DNA of 31,023 bases from Candidatus Methylomirabilota bacterium (GTDB taxonomy: Bacteria; Methylomirabilota; Methylomirabilia; Methylomirabilales; 2-02-FULL-66-22): assembly GCA_016209725.1 (NCBI GenBank), contig JACQVO010000044.1, positions 1 through 31,023 of the forward strand. The letters are read 5' to 3'. Positions 15,875 to 24,394 of this stretch are shown in pieces. Under the pieces are notes generated by a model that searched no databases, was not told the DNA's origin, and saw nothing but the letters and a program-made list of their open reading frames with translations. How positions within the stretch are numbered: position 1 is the stretch's first letter; every line of letters starts with the position of its first letter. The translations under genes and the position numbers were made by a program.

Positions 15875-17089
15875 TCAAGTGTGCACACACCGCATGCCCG
15901 TGTGGAGTGTTTCCCGATACACTTGGAGCGTCCGATCCACCATTGTCTCGACACCGAAGTGGCTTGCGACACGCAAGCGGGCTGTCGTCGCCAGCCGGGT
16001 GGCCAGGTCCGGATCCCGAAGCACGCACGCGACGGCAGCCGCTAGGGCCGCGGGATCTTCCGGGGGAACAAGGAGCCCATCTACGCCGTCTCGAACCGCG
16101 TCCGTATTCCCTGACACCGCAGTTGCGACTACCGGTAGACCCGCACCCATCGCCTCCAGCAGGGCGAGCGGCAGTCCTTCAAACCTAGACGGGAGAACAA
16201 AGACATCGGCCGCGGCGAGATGAGGCCTCACGTCCCCTACCGTTCCCGCGAAGCATACCGCGTCGGCAACCCCCAGTTCGACCGCCAGTGCGGCGAGGCG
16301 AGACTGCTCCGGCCCCTCGCCGAGGAGGGTAAGCGCGACCGGCCCCACTGCCGCCTGAAGAACCGGCAGCGCGCGAAGCAGAACGTCCAGTCCTTTCTGT
16401 CTCACCAACCGGGCAAGACAGATCAGTCGCGGCGTTCCCTCGTGCCATGGGGAGCGTGGCACGGATGCAAAACGCGAACATTCGATCCCGTTCGGCACCA
16501 CAAAACAGCGCGCCGGCGAGATCCCCAGTCCGATCAGCTCCTCGCGCCCGCAAGGTGTCAGCGTGATGAAGGCGTCTGCTCGGCGCAGCACCAGAGCCGT
16601 GAGGCGCTCAAGAGCGCGTCTCCGCCAGCGATCCGGAAAAGGCCAGAGCCGGAGGGCCCGAAATCGGTCGATATCCCCCCCCGGACCCGGGACGACTATC
16701 CGAACTACCAGGCGCGGCTTCAATAACCGCTTGAGCAGGGCCGCGACCACCGTTTCCCAATAGAGGTAGGTCGTCTGGACGATATCGAAGGCTCTCCGCC
16801 GCCGCAGCAAGAACAGCGCCACCGACGCGGCGTAGGTCGGGCCGACCAGCGGCTTGTGCCGGAGAGAGCGAATCGCCCGCTCGACCCGAAGCCCCTGCAC
16901 GGTCTCCCGGCGCGGTGCACCGGGCACCGGCTGGGTGAGAACGCAGACCTCGTGGCCACACGCAACTAATGCCTTGCCAAGGAGTTCAGCGTGCCGCTCC
17001 TCCCCCCCTATGGTGGGCGGGAACTGTCCCGCCACCAGGCAGATTCTTAAGAGCTCCTTCTCCCTAGGCGTGATAGCAGGCCTTCCCAT
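15875..17089 (-). CDS. GT4 family glycosyltransferase
   Basis: This is a 404-residue GT4 enzyme. The acceptor domain starts RICLVAGQFPPTIGGEERHAE at about residue 15; the donor domain has FVVPNGIECSRF, LICLARLVRQKGLD, LLGEGPEQSRL and the EX7E motif in SRFEGLPLALLEAMGAGLPVV, then VRDGVDGLLVPPEDP. The ATG at 17089 shares a base with the TGA of the upstream glycosyltransferase (TGATG); the frame is open to 17164, but that stretch is inside the neighbour and unconserved. The base composition is a little less GC-rich than its neighbours. Sugar specificity cannot be told. Confidence 0.83.
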   Translation of the reverse strand: MGRPAITPREKELLRICLVAGQFPPTIGGEERHAELLGKALVACGHEVCVLTQPVPGAPRRETVQGLRVERAIRSLRHKPLVGPTYAASVALFLLRRRRAFDIVQTTYLYWETVVAALLKRLLKPRLVVRIVVPGPGGDIDRFRALRLWPFPDRWRRRALERLTALVLRRADAFITLTPCGREELIGLGISPARCFVVPNGIECSRFASVPRSPWHEGTPRLICLARLVRQKGLDVLLRALPVLQAAVGPVALTLLGEGPEQSRLAALAVELGVADAVCFAGTVGDVRPHLAAADVFVLPSRFEGLPLALLEAMGAGLPVVATAVSGNTDAVRDGVDGLLVPPEDPAALAAAVACVLRDPDLATRLATTARLRVASHFGVETMVDRTLQVYRETLHTGMRCVHT

Positions 17090-18333
17090 CACGACGCCCG
17101 CCCCGCCAAGTGAGCCAGGCGTCTCCGCCTCGCGGCTGCAGCCTGCTTCGCCAGGTAAAGCCACGCCGCGAACCAGATTCGTCTCCGGATCCCCGGGGGG
17201 ACCGCAGGGAAGGGAGCTTGCTGCGCCAGATCGGTGTACAGCGCCTGGACCTTCGCCGCCGTCGCTTCTAGAGACAGCCCTCCCGCTGCGATTGCCTCCT
17301 GGGCGCGCGCGCCCAACCGGGTGGTGGCCGCCGGATCGGCGAGGCAGGCGAGAGCAGCCTCGGCGAGGGCTGTCGGATCACCCGGTGGAATCAGATACCC
17401 AGTGCGCCCGTCCTCGAGGAGCTCCGGGATGTCCCCCACCCGGGTCGCCACGATCGGGCGACCCGCCGCCATGCCTTCCACCAGAATCTTCGGCACACTC
17501 TCGAAGCGGAGAGATGGAATCGCCAGAATATCCAGTGCAGCCAGGACGTCGCCGAGGTCGGTGCGCGTCCCCGCAAAACGGACCCGGTCCGAAATCCGTA
17601 GTTCCATCGCAAGAGCCTCCAGGGCCGAGCGGTCGGCCCCGTCGCCCACCAGGACAAAGATCGTTGCTGGGCGATCGTGGAGAATTCGCGGGGCAGCTTT
17701 CAAGAGGATTGATTGTCCTTTGTGCGCATCCTGCAGCCGCGCCACTATCCCGATGGCCACCTGGTCCGTCGAGATTCCCAGCGAGGTCCGCGTCTCTGCC
17801 CGCGGCCTCCGTGGGAGGAGATCCTCCACCTCGATCCCGTCATAGACCGTCCGAGTTCTCTCCGGCACCAGTCGCTGCTGCCGAATGGCGAACTGCCGCG
17901 CCCCCTCGCCGTCGGCGATAGCTAGGTGGACGATCGGGGCCTGAGTTCGGTCCAGCAGGATTTCTGACCAACCCTTCCAGGTATCCCAAGCTTGAATGGC
18001 GATTATCCGGCCCGCCGATGTCCCCTCCAAGGCCGCCAGGACGCCCCACCAAACGGCTGGGTACCCGAAGCTCTGCACCAGATCCGGACGCCGCGCCCGG
18101 AGCATCGCCCGGAGCCCTCCCAACTCCATCGGAAAGTTCCGCACGCGATAGGTCCAGGGGAGCGTGATCACCGGGATGCCTCGCGCCTGGTAGGCCGTTT
18201 CCAGCGGACCGCCGGCAGCGAGGAGGATCACCTCCACCGAGAGGCCCTGCGTCTGGAGCGCTCCGGCCAGCTGGAGAACATTCCGTTGGGTCCCGCCCAT
18301 TTGTGCCGAGCCGGCCACGAACACGACGCGCAT
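17089..18333 (-). CDS. GT4 family glycosyltransferase
   Basis: The 414-residue product opens MRVVFVAGSAQMGGTQRNVLQ, the GG-TQRN form of the GT4 acceptor loop, and has VQSFGYPAVWWGVLAAL, TVYDGIEVEDLL, GIVARLQDAHKGQ, VLVGDGADRSAL and the EX7E motif in FESVPKILVEGMAAGRPIV. The C-terminal 35 residues are Arg/Ala-rich and extend beyond the usual domain. The ATG at 18333 shares a base with the TAA of the preceding GT2 (TAATG); the much longer open frame reaching 18684 is only a GC-rich shadow of the GT2 gene. It probably transfers a hexose or deoxyhexose to the lipid-linked intermediate, by family. Confidence 0.85.
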   Translation of the reverse strand: MRVVFVAGSAQMGGTQRNVLQLAGALQTQGLSVEVILLAAGGPLETAYQARGIPVITLPWTYRVRNFPMELGGLRAMLRARRPDLVQSFGYPAVWWGVLAALEGTSAGRIIAIQAWDTWKGWSEILLDRTQAPIVHLAIADGEGARQFAIRQQRLVPERTRTVYDGIEVEDLLPRRPRAETRTSLGISTDQVAIGIVARLQDAHKGQSILLKAAPRILHDRPATIFVLVGDGADRSALEALAMELRISDRVRFAGTRTDLGDVLAALDILAIPSLRFESVPKILVEGMAAGRPIVATRVGDIPELLEDGRTGYLIPPGDPTALAEAALACLADPAATTRLGARAQEAIAAGGLSLEATAAKVQALYTDLAQQAPFPAVPPGIRRRIWFAAWLYLAKQAAAARRRRLAHLAGRAS

Positions 18334-19289
18334 TATCGCCTCGGCAGGTGTGCTCTGGCGAAGCCGACGCTTCTCGCCAGGAATCGCCCGGTCCAGAGGA
18401 AGGCAGGTACCAGCTGTGGGATGCGGAGCATCGTCCCCCAAACCGCGAGGGCGGCCGATCGGTGAAGTTGCCACGCCAGCGTCGCCTCTGCCCGGGCGGC
18501 CACAGTGTCCCCCCGGGCAGCGAGCCCCCGAGAAATCTCCCACCGCACCTCCGCCAGGCGGATTGCCGCCCGCTCCCCCAACCGCTCCCGGAACTCTGGC
18601 CGGGCAGCCAGCACCCGTTCCGTGGACGCCAGAACCGCCCGCCGGAGTGCCACCTCGTCCCAGCTCTTCCGGCCGGCGTGCCACCGATGACGTCCTGTGG
18701 GTACATCCAGACAGACGGCCTTCCAGTCCAACGCCACGCGAAGGAGCAGGTCCGTGTCCTCGTTGTGCCGCAGACTTTCGTCGAATCCCCCTGCCTGCTC
18801 CACCGCTGCCCGCCGGAGCAGGACGGAATCAAACCCGATCCGAGTCGTAAAGAAGATGCCCTCGGCGACGGAGCCGTCCGGGTCGGGGCGGACGGGGTGG
18901 TGCACCTGCTCCCCGGGCAGGTCGGGCCCGAAAGCGATACTGTTCCCGTACACGATCCCGACGTCTGGGTGCGCATCCAGAACCGGAACCTGGAGGCTCA
19001 ACCTGTCCGGGGGGGCCGCGTCGTCGGAGTCCACGAACGCAAGGTACTGCCCCCGCGCCACGCCGACCCCGGCGTTCCGCGCCGCGGCGCATCCCCGATT
19101 CGCCGTCCGCACGGTTCGGATGGCGTCCCCGTATCTCGCTAGGACCTCGGGCGTCTCGTCGGTGGAACCGTCATCCACCACGATCACCTCGCGCGCCGGG
19201 TAGGTCTGGTTCAGAGCGCTCTCGATCGCCTCCCGCACGAGGGCAGCGCGGTTGTGGGTCGGAATGATCACGCTGACCAGCGTCGCCAC
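18333..19289 (-). CDS. GT2 family glycosyltransferase
   Basis: This is a 318-residue GT-A fold inverting glycosyltransferase. The nucleotide-binding start is SVIIPTHNRAALVREAIES, then VIVVDDGSTDETPEVLARY (36-54), NRGCAAARNAGV and the metal-binding DSDD (87-90). The second half has FDESLRHNEDTDLLLRVAL, the ED motif of the catalytic base region, and a helical C-terminus of about 90 residues. It starts at a GTG (19289), three bases after the stop of the zinc-ribbon methyltransferase, with CGGGGA upstream. It is strikingly similar through its first 100 residues to the GT2 at 20114-21085, suggesting a local duplication. Confidence 0.86.
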   Translation of the reverse strand: MATLVSVIIPTHNRAALVREAIESALNQTYPAREVIVVDDGSTDETPEVLARYGDAIRTVRTANRGCAAARNAGVGVARGQYLAFVDSDDAAPPDRLSLQVPVLDAHPDVGIVYGNSIAFGPDLPGEQVHHPVRPDPDGSVAEGIFFTTRIGFDSVLLRRAAVEQAGGFDESLRHNEDTDLLLRVALDWKAVCLDVPTGRHRWHAGRKSWDEVALRRAVLASTERVLAARPEFRERLGERAAIRLAEVRWEISRGLAARGDTVAARAEATLAWQLHRSAALAVWGTMLRIPQLVPAFLWTGRFLARSVGFARAHLPRR

Positions 19290-19292
19290 GGC

Positions 19293-20117
19293 TCAGGTCC
19301 CCGAACCGCCGTGCCGTTTGCCTCGGGCTGCCACAAACACATGGGAGCCCTGCGTGGCCCGACCGACCACCACCTCGGCGAATGCGGGTCTGAGAAGTGT
19401 CAAGAGGTCTGGTACGTCCAACAGGGTCACCTTGGGGCTGTCGGCGGGCGCGGGCCGTCCCGGCGCAGACGGGCCGCGCCACCAGCGGCCGAGCCGTTCG
19501 CGCCATCCGGGCGCCGTCACGTACTGCTCCACGCACAGGGCTCCCCCCGGCTTAAGCACCCGGAGGATCTCCGCCAGCGTGCCAGGCGGCGATTGGCAGT
19601 GATCCAGCGTCTCCAGCGTCAGGACGAGGTCAAAGGCCGCCTCCCGGAATGGCAGTCGCTCCCCCACGCCCCGGACCATCGGAGGCCCTCCGGGCGACGG
19701 AAGAGGCAGAGGGTCCACACCTACGTACCGGCACTCGGGCCCAAGGGCCGCGGTGATGTCGGCACTCCCACAGCCCACGTCCAGGAGGGTCCCCCGCGCC
19801 CTGGCCAACTGGCAGTGGGCCACAAACTCGGCCTGGACCCCGCGGACTACACGCTGGTACATTTGCGAGGTCTCCCCTCCGTTCCACGTCCGCCGGCGCC
19901 ATTCCAGCAGCCGGTCGAGAGCCCCGGCCCACGTTTGCCACGCAGGGTCCGGCGGCGTCCCTGCGGCCAGCTCCGCCGGCAGCAGTTCCGGGACACCGTC
20001 TGCCACGGCGAATTGTCGGCCACACTGGCTACAGGTGAGGGTGGCACCAGCCTCCCCTAGTGGCGCCCGGCAATCCGGACAGACCAGGAGATCCAGGAGG
20101 TACGCGGGCACGCTCAC
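19293..20117 (-). CDS. SAM-dependent methyltransferase with N-terminal zinc ribbon
   Basis: The 274-residue product starts with a zinc ribbon, CPDC (Cys13, Cys16) and CSQC (Cys29, Cys32), followed by FAVADGVPELLP. The methyltransferase domain has LLDVGCGSADITAAL (111-125), YVGVDPLPL as motif II, and FDLVLTLETLDHCQSP plus VLKPGGALCVEQYVT as later motifs of the Methyltransf_11 type. I use the GTG at 20117 because it overlaps the stop of the upstream GT2 by four bases (GTGA); a second GTG at 20111 is possible. The frame is open to 20411 but the extension runs antiparallel to conserved sequence of the GT2 frame and is unconserved. A sugar O-methyltransferase is the likely role, by context only. 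Confidence 0.8.
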   Translation of the reverse strand: MSVPAYLLDLLVCPDCRAPLGEAGATLTCSQCGRQFAVADGVPELLPAELAAGTPPDPAWQTWAGALDRLLEWRRRTWNGGETSQMYQRVVRGVQAEFVAHCQLARARGTLLDVGCGSADITAALGPECRYVGVDPLPLPSPGGPPMVRGVGERLPFREAAFDLVLTLETLDHCQSPPGTLAEILRVLKPGGALCVEQYVTAPGWRERLGRWWRGPSAPGRPAPADSPKVTLLDVPDLLTLLRPAFAEVVVGRATQGSHVFVAARGKRHGGSGT

Positions 20118-21085
20118 CGCTTTCCCCCCGCGAGTGAAAGCTGGGTTGCCCTCTCCCAGAGGTGCAAACACTTGAACACCGCCCGCGCCGGCAGATCCCC
20201 CATTGCGAAGACCATCGAGAACATCCACGCTCTCACGCGCCAGGTGCCGGAGCCCAGGATAGCCCGCCCCGCCCGGAAGGCCTCGCGCGCTTCCGCTAGC
20301 CTCCCCTCGCCCAGAAGGACACGACCAAGCCCATGATGCAGCTCCCCCAGTCGGCGCGGAAGCCTCCCCCCCAGCCTGGCGGCGAACCCCGGATCCGTCG
20401 CAGCTCGGCAAGCGCTGGCGAGCAGGGCCAGGTACAGGGCCGGCCGATCGCTACTCTTTCGTCCCGGGTGCTGCCGCACCCACACGGTGGGGGCCGGGAC
20501 GTAGCGGACGGGGAACCGCATCGCCATCCGGAGCAGCAAGTCGCTGTCCTCGTTGTGCGAGAGCGTCTCGTCGAAACCACCCACGGCGTGAATCGCCCGT
20601 GCCCGGATCAACGTGGCAGGCATGTAGACGTATGGCCGCTCGAAGAATGTCTCGGCAAAACCCACCTCGACGGGAACCCCGCTCATCGCGGGCGCTGGCT
20701 CCAGCGGGCGACCGTCCGCCCCCATATACCGCCCGTCGCTGTAGGCGAAGCCGACCAATGGGTCTGCCTTCAGCACCGGAAGGAGGAGTGCTACGTGCTC
20801 GGGATCGAGCCGATCGTCGGAATCCAGAAAGACAAGGTACTCGCCCCGGGCCAACGCGCCGCCGGCATTCCGTGCGCAGGCGCACCCACGCTGTGCCTGG
20901 CGGAGCACTCGGATCCGTCCCTCGAATCGTGCCAAGACCTTCGGCGTCTCGTCGGTGGAACCGTCGTCCACCACGATCACCTCGCACCCTGAATGGGTCT
21001 GAGCCAGGGCGCTCTCCACGGCTTCGCCCAGAAGGGGGGCGCGGTTCCACGTGGGGATGATGACACTGACGTCAGGTTCGCTCAT
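20114..21085 (-). CDS. GT2 family glycosyltransferase
   Basis: This 323-residue GT-A enzyme begins SVIIPTWNRAPLLGEAVES, then VIVVDDGSTDETPKVLARF, RGCACARNAGGALARGEY and the DSDD metal motif (88-91). Later it has FDETLSHNEDSDLLLRMAM, the acidic pair expected in family 2, and a C-terminal helical region. The ATG at 21085 overlaps the TGA of the GT4 before it by four bases (ATGA). The longer frame to 22369 is antiparallel or out-of-frame noise over other genes. Its close likeness to the GT2 at 18333-19289 (same DDGSTDETP-VLAR and HNED-DLLLR blocks) indicates a recent paralogue pair, each placed beside a GT4. Confidence 0.86.
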   Translation of the reverse strand: MSEPDVSVIIPTWNRAPLLGEAVESALAQTHSGCEVIVVDDGSTDETPKVLARFEGRIRVLRQAQRGCACARNAGGALARGEYLVFLDSDDRLDPEHVALLLPVLKADPLVGFAYSDGRYMGADGRPLEPAPAMSGVPVEVGFAETFFERPYVYMPATLIRARAIHAVGGFDETLSHNEDSDLLLRMAMRFPVRYVPAPTVWVRQHPGRKSSDRPALYLALLASACRAATDPGFAARLGGRLPRRLGELHHGLGRVLLGEGRLAEAREAFRAGRAILGSGTWRVRAWMFSMVFAMGDLPARAVFKCLHLWERATQLSLAGGKR

Positions 21086-22224
21086 CCCGATCCTCTGATC
21101 CCTGCCAGCCCGAAGTAGATCTCCTCGAGCCGCCGAGCCTCGGCCCGGATGTCGTGCGCCTCGGCGACGTGCCCGCGTCCTGCCCGTCCCATCTCCGCCC
21201 AGCGTTCCGGCTCGCGGCAGAGGGCGGCCAGATGGTCCGCCAGCGCCTCCCAGTCCCCCTCGGGCGCAAGCAGGGCGCTCTTCCCCTCGGCGACCACGTC
21301 CGGGATGTCGGCGTGCCGAGTGGAGAGGACCGGCAGGCCGGACGCCTGCGCCTCGAGCAGGATCGTCGGTGCCCCCCCCTCGGTATCGCCGTCGGCCGCG
21401 GTGCGGCTGGGTTGGATCAAGAGGTCGGCCGACTCCAACTCGCGCAGGACATCCGCATACGGGCGCATGCCGAGCAGCTGGACCACCCGCTCCAGCCGTA
21501 ACTCTTGGATCGTCCGCTCCACCTCGTCCCGGAGCTCCCCGTCCCCCACGATCCGGAACGCGAGGTCCACGCCCCGATCCCGCGCCGCGGCTGCGGCCCG
21601 CAGCGCATCCAGCAACCCTTTCTTCTCCGAGAAGCGGGCGCAAAACAGCAGGCGGACCGGCCCCGGATGACCGCGCCGCTCGCGGAAGGGGAGGAGGTCC
21701 AGATCGATGGCGATCCGCTGCAGCCGGATCTTCTCCGGCGGGCAGCCGAGGGCTGCCAGCCGCTCTTTCATCCCACGGCCCTCGACCAGGAAGCAATCGC
21801 CTCCGGCGAAGAGGTCGGCATAGCGCGCCCGCCATTCCGGGTCCCGGGGCAGCATGGACATGTCGTAGCCGTAGAAGCTGGTGACCATGGGCAGCCCCGT
21901 CTGGCGCCGCAGGGGAAGGAGGGCGTGACCCTGGGGGCCGAAGTGCGCATGGAGGAGGACGGCCCCGAGGCGGCGGATCCGCCAGGCGAGGAAGGGCTCC
22001 CGCCCCTGCCTCCGTCCCAGACGGTCCCGGATTCCCCACGCCGACCAGCGGAGAGGCGGATAGGTCTCCAGCGTCGGGACGGGAAACTCGTCCAGGTGCT
22101 GCACAGCTTGGGCGAAGACGACCGGCCACACGCGGGTGAGATGGGAGAGGTAGCGGTAGATAAAGGTCTCCGACCGCTGCAGGTAAATCGCCCGGAAGTG
22201 GGCCACCACCGGCCTCACGCTCAT
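21082..22224 (-). CDS. GT4 glycosyltransferase, WcaL/AmsK-like
   Basis: The 380-residue product has the layout of the WcaL/AmsK branch of GT4, which adds sugars in exopolysaccharide synthesis. It shows LQRSETFIYRYLSHL near residue 15, LLHAHFGPQGHALLPL, TSFYGYDMSML, FLVEGRGMKERLAALG, LLFCARFSEKKGLLDAL, RIVGDGELRDEV and the EX7E motif in TEGGAPTILLEAQASGLPVL, followed by TRHADIPDVV. The start at 22224 overlaps the flippase TGA by four bases (ATGA). The open frame continuing to 22731 has no conserved sequence. By family it is probably a galactosyl- or glucuronosyl-type transferase, but the donor cannot be fixed here. Confidence 0.85.
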   Translation of the reverse strand: MSVRPVVAHFRAIYLQRSETFIYRYLSHLTRVWPVVFAQAVQHLDEFPVPTLETYPPLRWSAWGIRDRLGRRQGREPFLAWRIRRLGAVLLHAHFGPQGHALLPLRRQTGLPMVTSFYGYDMSMLPRDPEWRARYADLFAGGDCFLVEGRGMKERLAALGCPPEKIRLQRIAIDLDLLPFRERRGHPGPVRLLFCARFSEKKGLLDALRAAAAARDRGVDLAFRIVGDGELRDEVERTIQELRLERVVQLLGMRPYADVLRELESADLLIQPSRTAADGDTEGGAPTILLEAQASGLPVLSTRHADIPDVVAEGKSALLAPEGDWEALADHLAALCREPERWAEMGRAGRGHVAEAHDIRAEARRLEEIYFGLAGIRGSG

Positions 22225-23717
22225 GCTGGCTCTCCGGGGGTGGTCCGGACCAGGTCGCGCAGGATCCCGCGCACTTCGTTGAAATGCTCCCGGAATGCCA
22301 CTCGCAGGGCGCCGAGGTAGACCGTGGCCCCGAATCCGACGAGCAAGAGCAGCCGGAGCCACGGAGCAAAGTCCGTCACGACCCATCGGGCGATGAGGAC
22401 GGCCGCCCCCATGAGGGCTCCCGAGACGGCGGCCGGGTGCAGCCCCCGCAGCAGGTCCCGCATGGGCAGCCCGATGACCCGGTTCGTGAGGTGCTGGACC
22501 ACGGGGAAGGCGAGGGTTGCGTACGCCACGATGCCCCAGGCCACGCCGGCCACCCCGAACCGCGATCCCGCTGCCACGCAGGCCGTGATCCCGGCCAGCC
22601 CCCAGACCGCGATTCGAAGCGCAAGTCGCGTGCGCCCTTGGGAAAAAAGGACGACGCCGACGGTTGTCCCGTTGGCGTACAGCAGGCCGGCCGCGCACAA
22701 GATCTGCGTCGGGAGGATTGCCCCTGTCCATTGCCCTCCGAAAAGAAGCGGTACCAGCTCCGGCGCTACCAGGGCCAGTCCCAGAAGGAGAGGCACACTC
22801 ATCAGGGCGACATACGCGTTCAGCTTAACATAGGCTTGCCGCAGGCGTGTCGGGTCATCCTGCATCCGGGAGAACGCCGGGAAAAGCACCCGGGTGACGA
22901 CAGGCACCAGCTTCGACTGGGGGAGCGTCACCAGCTCGTAGGCCTTTGTGTACACGCCCAAGGCCTCCGCCCCCAGCCACCGCCCGACAAGCAGATAATC
23001 CACGTTGGTCCGCAGGTAGTTCAGGATGGTGAACCCGCTCAGGTCCAGCCCGTAGCTCAGAAGGTCGCGGAGAGCCTCCCGCTCCGCCCGCGCTCGCGGT
23101 CTCCAGCCGCTCCAGGCCCAGGCCGCTCCCGCGGCCATGAGGCTGCCTGCCACAGGGCCCCAGATCAGGCTCCAGCTCCCCCACCCGTCCAGGGCCAGGA
23201 CAATCGACACCCCTGCCGCGGTCAGGCCGGCCCCCAGCTCGATCCAGGCCAAGCGGCGAAAGTCCATGGCACGGACCAGGAGCCCGTTTGGAACGGCGGC
23301 CGCTGCGGCCAGGAACAGGGTCCCCGCATGCAAGGTCATGAGCCCCGTCACCGCCGGCGCCTGGTAGAAGGCCGCCAACGCCGGAGACAGCAAAGCCACC
23401 CCGACCCACAGGACCGTCCCCCACCCCAGCAGCGTCCAGAAGGCCGAGTCCAGATGTGTCTCGGTCAGGGTTTCTCGGTGTACGATGGCGGTTGGAAGCC
23501 CCAGGTTGGCCACCGTGGAGACGATCCCCACGGCGACCGTCGCCATCGCGGCAATGCCGAACTGCGCTGGTGTGAGGAGCCGGGCCAGAGTGAGAGAGGT
23601 CGCCACCGCGATGAGGTGCAGGCCAACCTGGCTCAGCCCCAACCAGGTCATCCCGAAGAGCGCTTGCCGGCGCAGCGCTCCGTTCCGGGCGGCCGTTCCG
23701 GCGGGTAGAGTGGTCAT
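22221..23717 (-). CDS. Wzx-type lipid-linked oligosaccharide flippase (MOP superfamily)
   Basis: The 498-residue polytopic protein has about twelve to fourteen hydrophobic helices. It begins GMTWLGLSQVGLHLIAVATS and contains LARLLTPAQFGIAAMATVAV, NYLRTNVDYLLVGRWLGAEA, GVYTKAYELVTLPQSKL, and PVVTRVLFPAFSRMQDD, all typical of the WzxC/PST branch of the polysaccharide transporter family. Such proteins flip undecaprenyl-pyrophosphate repeat units to the outer face of the membrane. The ATG at 23717 overlaps the methyltransferase stop (ATGA) and its stop overlaps the next glycosyltransferase start. A Wzx implies a Wzy-dependent or related route, yet no Wzy is seen in the window. Confidence 0.88.
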   Translation of the reverse strand: MTTLPAGTAARNGALRRQALFGMTWLGLSQVGLHLIAVATSLTLARLLTPAQFGIAAMATVAVGIVSTVANLGLPTAIVHRETLTETHLDSAFWTLLGWGTVLWVGVALLSPALAAFYQAPAVTGLMTLHAGTLFLAAAAAVPNGLLVRAMDFRRLAWIELGAGLTAAGVSIVLALDGWGSWSLIWGPVAGSLMAAGAAWAWSGWRPRARAEREALRDLLSYGLDLSGFTILNYLRTNVDYLLVGRWLGAEALGVYTKAYELVTLPQSKLVPVVTRVLFPAFSRMQDDPTRLRQAYVKLNAYVALMSVPLLLGLALVAPELVPLLFGGQWTGAILPTQILCAAGLLYANGTTVGVVLFSQGRTRLALRIAVWGLAGITACVAAGSRFGVAGVAWGIVAYATLAFPVVQHLTNRVIGLPMRDLLRGLHPAAVSGALMGAAVLIARWVVTDFAPWLRLLLLVGFGATVYLGALRVAFREHFNEVRGILRDLVRTTPGEPA

Positions 23718-24394
23718 GGCTTCCGGGCGACCACGAGGTACATCCAGGTAAAATCCTGGGTCGGATCCACCTTCCCCAACACGAATGCGGCGGTCTGGAT
23801 CAGGCTTCCGAGGAGCACAGCGACCGGCCGCAGGCGACGCCCGAGCCATGTCTGGCGGAGAAAGTAGACCATCTCTTGCCCGAAGGTCACCACGAACCCG
23901 GACAGGGGCACCATCTCCTGAATCTCGAATCCCGCCTTCGTGAGCAGATATCGGAGACCGTACTCCGTGTATCGGTAGAAGTCCCGCGGTGCCTCGTGGA
24001 TGTGCCAGAAGAGTGGCGCCGTCAGGATCACCACACCACCCGGGCGCAGGACCCTGTGCATCTCGGCGGCGGCGCGTGCCGGCTCCTCCACATGCTCCAG
24101 GACCGCGGTACACAAGACCGTGTCAAAGCTCAAGGCCTCGGCTGGGATCGCATCGGCATGTCCGTACAGGTCAATGGCCGCATGGTCGTGCAGGGTGTCC
24201 ACGTGATCCAGGCCGATATGCTCCGCCACGAAGGGCGCGAAGATGGCATGGTAGGGCTTCTCGCCACAGCCGACGTCGAGGAGTCTTCCTCGCGCGTACG
24301 CCGCGGCCGCCCGGGCGAGGTGCTGGTCCATGATCCGATGGACCAGCCAATTCATCGCAAGCCAGGAGCGGCGCGGGGGGCCTCCCGGGCTCAC
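23714..24394 (-). CDS. Class I SAM-dependent methyltransferase
   Basis: The 226-residue product contains RLLDVGCGEKPY at about residues 37-48, IGLDHVDTLHDHAAIDLYG, FDTVLCTAVLEHVEEPARAA and VLRPGGVVILTAPLFWHIHE, followed by PRDFYRYTEYGLRYLL, a combination common in sugar-locus methyltransferases. The C-terminus is hydrophobic (about residues 185-215) and may touch the membrane. I start at the GTG at 24394: it overlaps the formyltransferase stop by four bases (GTGA) and GGGGAG lies seven bases upstream. The ATG at 24355 (13 codons further in) is the alternative. No zinc ribbon is present, unlike the other three methyltransferases. Confidence 0.82.
   Translation of the reverse strand: MSPGGPPRRSWLAMNWLVHRIMDQHLARAAAAYARGRLLDVGCGEKPYHAIFAPFVAEHIGLDHVDTLHDHAAIDLYGHADAIPAEALSFDTVLCTAVLEHVEEPARAAAEMHRVLRPGGVVILTAPLFWHIHEAPRDFYRYTEYGLRYLLTKAGFEIQEMVPLSGFVVTFGQEMVYFLRQTWLGRRLRPVAVLLGSLIQTAAFVLGKVDPTQDFTWMYLVVARKP

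Noticed and set aside
21086..22369. Long upstream extension of the GT2 reading frame
   Set aside because: It overlaps the intact GT4 in another frame; conserved GT2 sequence starts only at the ATG at 21085, which also forms an ATGA junction.
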